A stretch of 64,000 nt of DNA, from contig ML977051.1 in the NCBI GenBank assembly GCA_010015675.1, forward strand, positions 3,325 through 67,324. The letters run 5' to 3'. Both the position numbers and the translations under genes were made by a program. The notes below the pieces were generated by a model. That model saw only the letters and a list, made by a program, of their open reading frames with translations. It made no database searches and was not told the DNA's origin. Below are positions 59,710-64,000 of the stretch, piece by piece. The stretch's first letter is position 1, and the number at the start of each line of letters is the position of its first letter. The DNA is from Byssothecium circinans. Lineage: Eukaryota > Ascomycota > Dothideomycetes > Pleosporales > Massarinaceae.

Positions 59710-60086
59710 ATGGATTCGTATGTTTGCTGACGTCGTCGACGGAGCGATGCTGACGCGTGCAGTCTTTCATCCGCCGAGCAGCGCGAGCTCCAGGGCCGCA
59801 TGGAGAAGAAGCAGATGAAGGAGTTTATGAACGTACGCTCTGCTACACCCTGCGGCTATACTCCAACGAGACGGAATCCTTACAATGGCAGATGTACTCC
59901 AACCTCGTCCAGCAATGTTTCGACAACTGCATCAACGGCTTCGAGAGCAAGTCGCTCACCTCGCGGGAAGAGGGCTGCGTGCTGCGCTGCGTCGACAAGC
60001 ACATGAAAGGCTCGCAACGACTAGGCGACCGGTTTCAGGAGCAGAATGCCGCCATGGCACAATCGGGCGGCGCGCTGGGACGATAA
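59710..60086 (+). CDS. tim9: Mitochondrial import inner membrane translocase subunit Tim9
   Basis: There are three exons: 59710-59717 (only 8 coding bases), 59763-59832 and 59892-60086. The introns are 45 bp (GTATGT..GTGCAG) and 59 bp (GTACGC..GGCAG). The product is 90 residues. It carries the twin CX3C motif of small Tims: Cys 35/39 in CFDNC and Cys 55/59 in CVLRC, joined by a 15-residue loop, with helical arms [16 protein letters not shown] and [11 protein letters not shown]. Tim9 forms a hexamer with Tim10 in the intermembrane space and chaperones carrier proteins to the TIM22 complex. Reading from a later upstream-frame ATG would lose the conserved N-terminus, so the tiny first exon is preferred. 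Confidence 0.95.
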
Positions 60087-60808
60087 AGACTACTCTGCTT
60101 CCATCATATATACACGGGGCATGGACGCTTGTCCACACGACTGCATCAACGCCATTTTGGAAACAGCTTGGGAGTGATATCCTCAAATGGAGGGATCCCA
60201 CATTAGGGTTGGATATATCATGGTCAGCATGGCTAGGGAATTGTACTATAGGCTTCGGCGCGGATCAGGCGCATTAAATCTCGACATCAATCACAGCTTT
60301 ATCAAAAATTGCTTTGGGAAGACGCATGCGTACCCTTGACCAGTCTCATTCACGTCTGCCATGGGCTGCACTCTATGCCCAGGTGCCCAGGTGTTCGGCT
60401 CGATCTAATAAGACTTCAGAGAGTTTCTTTCCATTTGAGCTTGTGCAGCTATCCTGGCACCATGACAAGGAAAACTCATAGCAGTATCGTGCACCTTAGC
60501 AAGTAGCTGGAGGATTCAATGTTCACGATTCCACCTTTCGTGACCTAGCCACCAACTCTACTGCTGGCAGTCGTGGTTTCCTTTCATCAAACGCCACACT
60601 GTGGCGCAGGCCTTGTGAAACAGGAACAAGTGCTTGGCTCACGTAATGCCCGCTACGCAACCTTGCTTCGTCGTTCTTGGATTCACAGCCCAAACAATCT
60701 ATATAAACCTCCTCCGCCTCTTCTTCTGCGCATCACATCTCGCTACTACGGCTTTCGAATACAAACCAAACTCCCTCAAACCTCACCCTCACAACACAAC
60801 CAACAAAC
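60087..60808. other. Intergenic region with promoter of the microprotein gene
   Basis: No gene is seen. At its right end, a TATATAAA box at 60700-60707 is followed by a CT-rich and then CA-rich leader running to the ATG at 60809. Confidence 0.55.
60700..60707 (+). promoter_or_regulatory. TATA box of the 41-residue protein gene
   Basis: A perfect TATATAAA lies about 100 bp before the ATG at 60809, followed by a CT-rich stretch typical of strongly expressed fungal genes. Confidence 0.6.
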
Positions 60809-61028
60809 ATGCCTCTTATGTGGACTAAGCACTTTGGTGGCCGTCACGGTGGTAAGTGGCTCCCGTCACCTTCTTTGAAGCGTTCTCGAGGCCCTTCGAC
60901 TGCGACACATACTTTACCCATTACATACGCTAACGTTCCTCGCAGGTGGTGGTATCGTCGCCGACCGACATGGCGTGCGCCGCGCTCCCTTCCGCATCAG
61001 CTGCGGACGCTTCAGCTGCTTCCGCTAG
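60809..61028 (+). CDS. Spliced 41-residue Gly/Arg/Cys microprotein
   Basis: There are two exons, 60809-60851 and 60946-61028. The 94-bp intron has a near-perfect donor GTAAGT, branch GCTAACG and acceptor CGCAG. The joined frame is 42 codons including TAG. The product starts MPLMWTKHFGGRHG, has a run of four glycines across the junction, and ends in an Arg-rich segment RRAPFRISCGRFSCFR with two Cys spaced by four residues. It has no signal peptide or membrane segment and a net positive charge. The TATA box, leader composition and consensus splice signals support expression. I do not recognise the family. It is too short to be found by routine gene finding. Confidence 0.6.
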
Positions 61029-61614
61029 ACCAAGCAACTCTCTTCTATCCTCCCCTCTCACGATGCCACGATACCGTATGTCGGCCCCGAATAAGCAATG
61101 GGCAGTACAATGAAGCTGACCGCTGCAGCACCTCTATGCTCTCATGCTCTTTCAGCTACACATCCTGATACCCTATGAAGGCGATAATGGACGTACGGAT
61201 TGGTGTTTGCGGTCATGATGGACTGGATGGGCACCCGGATGGAATAGTTTGGCTGCTCGTCGTCGTCTATATAATTAATTGGAATGATTACTCAATCTCG
61301 TTTCATTTATGCTGTCACACCTGTCTGGGTAGCTTTGGTCAGCACACCATTTATGACAACGATGGTCTTGCTTTGTTGCAGCATTGTCACGGCTTTCCAT
61401 TGCCAACACAACGGACAACTCTCAGCGTTGGCGATGATTGCTCCCTGTTGTCTGACGTCACCGTGAACATTGAAACGATCGATCACTCGCCGGCCACTTT
61501 TCCAACTTCCCCACCAAAACCCCGCAGCAAACACAGACTGTGACCGAAACGCTGTTACAGACACACTCGTCCATGGGAGAATACCGCCTCGGCAAAGCCA
61601 CCAAATACAGCAAA
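61029..61614. other. Intergenic region, no gene recognised
   Basis: Short overlapping frames only. It includes the 3' flank of the microprotein gene and the promoter of the racemase-like gene. Confidence 0.5.
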
Positions 61615-62400
61615 ATGCGCTCCATCCTCATCATCCAGCCGAACTCAACCAAGTCCATGACGGACAGCCTCAAGCCGCTCGTCGACTCTCTTCAATTCAA
61701 AGACGTCAATCAACACCAATCACCACAACACTTACCGCACGCAACCACTAACTCCAGCTAGACCGCACACGAGTACTTCACGGCGCCCTCAGGCCCCAAG
61801 AGCATCAACAATGAAGACGATGCCCACGAAAGCGTAAAGCATTGCCTCCCCTCGCTCCAAAAAGTGCTCGATCAGCACGACGGGTTCCTCGTAGCATGCT
61901 ATTCCAAACATCCCCTCGTCCCACTCCTCAAAAACGAAGCAGTAATCAAGAAAGCGCGCAAGCCCGTTACCGGCATCTTCGAAGCGAGCGTGAGCACGAG
62001 TCTGCCGCTCATTCACCCCGACGAGAAGTTCGGCATCGTCAGTACAGGCAAGGTCTGGGAGCAAATTCTCTCCGAAGCAGTGGTGGATTTCCTAGGCACA
62101 GCGGGGACGGAGGCGAGCAAGAGGTTTGCGGGCGTGGAAACTACGGGGCTCAACGCGACGGATCTACATGATGCGCCTGCTGAGGAGGTCAGGAAGAGGA
62201 TGAAAGATGCCGTCAAGAGGTTGTTGAACAAAGGTCATGTGGGCGCGATTTGTCTGGGTTGCGCGGGCATGGCGGGCATGGATGCCATGGTCAGGGAAGC
62301 TTGTGTGGAGGAATTGGGTCATGAGGAAGGGAACAGAGTGAGGATTGTGGATGGCGTGGTTGCTGGTGTGGCGTGGCTTGAGGGCGCGGTGAGATTCTAG
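61615..62400 (+). CDS. Asp/Glu/hydantoin racemase family protein (Dcg1-like)
   Basis: There are two exons, 61615-61704 and 61762-62400. The 57-bp intron has branch CACTAACTC and acceptor GCTAG, but an unusual donor, GTCAAT. The product is 242 residues, matching the yeast Dcg1 type in length. Landmarks are RSILIIQPNST at the start, EYFTAPSGPKSINN, the first catalytic Cys in VACYSKHP (Cys 76), and the second in LGCAGM (Cys 197). Two Cys acting as acid/base is the racemase-fold mechanism. Yeast DCG1 is regulated with allantoin and nitrogen catabolism; its substrate is not settled. An in-frame ATG at 61573 would add 14 residues that the family does not have. Confidence 0.88.
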
Positions 62401-62864
62401 ATGCGGAGGAATAGACATCGGTTCGCAGGCGGAGCGTGTTGCAAGTAGGAAACAGATGTGGTAGCGAGGGGTGCTTTGTGAAACAGTTGCATACGCGGCT
62501 CTGGAAAAAGTAAATACAGCATATTCATGGCGTTTTCGCGGATGGAAAAAGTATTGATGGCTGGGGGGACTTGCGATGTACCGAACTCAGTCGGCCTGGT
62601 TGGGCGTCCAATAATCGTCGGCGGCTTGCGGCTGATGATCGAACGCGTCTTAGATGTCGGGTGACGACATTCCGATGTGAACCTCAAACCTTTCATCCTC
62701 GTCCGTTTACGAATGCTCATCCGCCGCATCCCGATCCCCTTTTTTCTTCTCTCTATCATCTACTTGCGCGACATCCATTATTGATTGCTCCTATCCGGTT
62801 GAGACCACAAATCGCCCTTTCCCAGCCTTCTTATAAACCTACAACAGTCTCGCACCATACAACA
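62401..62864. other. Intergenic region before the last gene
   Basis: No gene is seen. A TTATAAA box near 62831 lies about 35 bp before the ATG of the F-box gene. Confidence 0.5.
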
Positions 62865-64000
62865 ATGAGTACCACACCACCACCAACCGCAGCCATGACC
62901 TTATCTGTACTCCCAAACGAACTACTCATTCAAATTGCTACCCATCTCGACACGCCACCGCCATCGATGGCCAAGTTTGACCATGAACCCTCAACAGGTC
63001 TCACTCATTCATCAACTACGCCGCTCAAACATTTCTCCCTCGTATCTTGGCGCTTTCGAAAGATCGTGCTCCCACTCCTCTTCCGATACACACGGATTCC
63101 ACTCGACAAAAATCCTCAATGGGTGCCCATTGACGCGCGTATCCTCGACCATATGCAGGGTCAATTGTCGAGCTTGAGTACGCACGAACTCCAAGTCTAC
63201 CAACGTATGCGGAGCAAGTTCAAAAGCAGTTCCGTCTTCGCATACGACGAAGCATTTGACGATCTCCTCATTAATCTCTGCCGGATCGAAGAAGGCGACG
63301 AGTTTCTGAAAGAGGTGCCGCATATCCTGTGGTTCCCTCACCTCCCTCGTCAGATGTTGGCCGACTTTTCGCGCTTTGTCAGACAGTATGAATTGAAAGT
63401 GCATGTCAAGAGCGTGGTCCTGTGCACGGATAAGGAGTACGAGTTACGTCACGTATCGTCCGCAGATGCGCATCTCGCCAAAGCCGTGGCCGAAATATGG
63501 AGCCAGATCTTCCTGCATCTGGAGCCGAGACGGGTCGTTGTCGCGGCGCCGCCGACAACCATGGCTGGGCTGCTGGATGTACAGATGATGAGCGCAGATA
63601 CCTGGGCTTTTGATATGAAGATGCACTACATCGAACTCATTCAGCCTGATCCAGTACAGTTCTCTCGGCCAATCGAACACGCGAGCGATTCGTGGAGGCC
63701 CTGGGATACCACGCTTATCCATCGCAGACCGTGGACACATCTAGCGTACAACGAAGGCTCTTCAGTATCCGCATATAGTACGTACGAGTACCATCTCAAG
63801 CAATCGCCGAAAATGCTGTACCTTGTCCTTCAACGCCTTGCGAAAGATGTGCAGGATTGCTGTAACATTCGGTCCTTTTCCTTCATCGGGGTGTTTCCCT
63901 TCAGCACCAATATCTCGGCCATCATCAAAGCGCTGCAAAACATCCGCACGCTCGACACCGTGTCTTTTCAGCTCGCGCCAGGCCCGGAGAATGGACTGAT
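62865..64000 (+). CDS. F-box protein, partial (runs off the right end)
   Basis: ATG at 62865 opens a frame that stays open to the end of the window (378 codons, no stop). The N-terminus LSVLPNELLIQIATHLD (about 13-29) is a canonical F-box start. After a short linker, KHFSLVSWRFRKIVLPLLFRYTRI completes the domain, which in SCF ligases binds Skp1. The rest shows mixed helix/strand composition without repeats I can assign. It resembles the many fungal F-box proteins with an uncharacterised substrate domain. The C-terminus is outside the window. An in-frame second ATG at residue 11 is also possible. Confidence 0.82.
   Translation, partial: MSTTPPPTAAMTLSVLPNELLIQIATHLDTPPPSMAKFDHEPSTGLTHSSTTPLKHFSLVSWRFRKIVLPLLFRYTRIPLDKNPQWVPIDARILDHMQGQLSSLSTHELQVYQRMRSKFKSSSVFAYDEAFDDLLINLCRIEEGDEFLKEVPHILWFPHLPRQMLADFSRFVRQYELKVHVKSVVLCTDKEYELRHVSSADAHLAKAVAEIWSQIFLHLEPRRVVVAAPPTTMAGLLDVQMMSADTWAFDMKMHYIELIQPDPVQFSRPIEHASDSWRPWDTTLIHRRPWTHLAYNEGSSVSAYSTYEYHLKQSPKMLYLVLQRLAKDVQDCCNIRSFSFIGVFPFSTNISAIIKALQNIRTLDTVSFQLAPGPENGL

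Noticed and set aside
1..64000. tRNA, rRNA and CRISPR arrays
   Set aside because: Looked for T-arm-like GGTTCRA contexts, rRNA-like blocks and regularly spaced repeats by eye. Only the half-tRNA primer site of element C was found. A covariance-model scan would be needed to exclude a tRNA.

Overview
This window looks like a filamentous ascomycete nuclear chromosome, most likely a Dothideomycete (Pleosporales-like). The genes have short GT..AG introns (about 45-95 bp, one of 151 bp) with CTAAC/CTGAC-type branch sites. The gene families are fungal: Pth11/SAT4-type 7TM protein, fungal P450s, Sac7-type RhoGAP, DOT1, Tim9 and Dcg1-like racemase. The left 40 percent is dense with transposon copies carrying transition mutations typical of repeat-induced point mutation (RIP). 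All identifications come from reading the sequence; no database search was run.

Region 1 (1 to about 25,980) is an AT-rich mobile-element graveyard. An old repeat module (copy 1: 1-95 + 15554-15784) was split by chromodomain Ty3/gypsy element A (96-15548; 197-bp LTRs; duplication CTATA). Element A was then hit by a second chromodomain Ty3/gypsy element, B (2408-9716; 460-bp LTRs; duplication AGTAG), and by a solo LTR of the B family in the opposite orientation (14003-14462; duplication TCTAA). To the right are a gypsy integrase remnant and a copia gag remnant on the + strand. A second module copy follows (18423-18621 + 25631-25754), split by Ty1/copia element C (18622-25625; 158-bp LTRs; duplication AGCTG; initiator-Met half-tRNA primer site). 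A third module copy ends the block. Every coding region here is broken by TAG/TAA codons and lost catalytic residues.

Region 2 (26.0-36.1 kb) holds a candidate small terpenoid-type gene cluster at the edge of the AT-rich block: a UbiA-family membrane prenyltransferase/terpene cyclase, a microsomal P450, a divergently transcribed short-chain dehydrogenase/reductase, and a second microsomal P450. Together they could make a prenyl-derived or cyclised scaffold and oxidise it in several steps. A Pth11/SAT4-type 7TM protein lies just beyond.

Region 3 (37-64 kb) is ordinary gene-rich euchromatin: the 7TM protein, a very large CorA-like (GMN-motif) membrane protein, a small acidic hypothetical gene, an F-box-like protein, the DOT1 H3K79 methyltransferase, a GPI-anchored Ser/Thr-rich wall protein, a 3-kb gene-free stretch with many microsatellites, a Sac7-type RhoGAP, Tim9, a spliced 41-residue microprotein gene, a Dcg1-like Asp/Glu racemase, and an F-box protein running off the right end. 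I recognised no tRNA, rRNA or CRISPR array.
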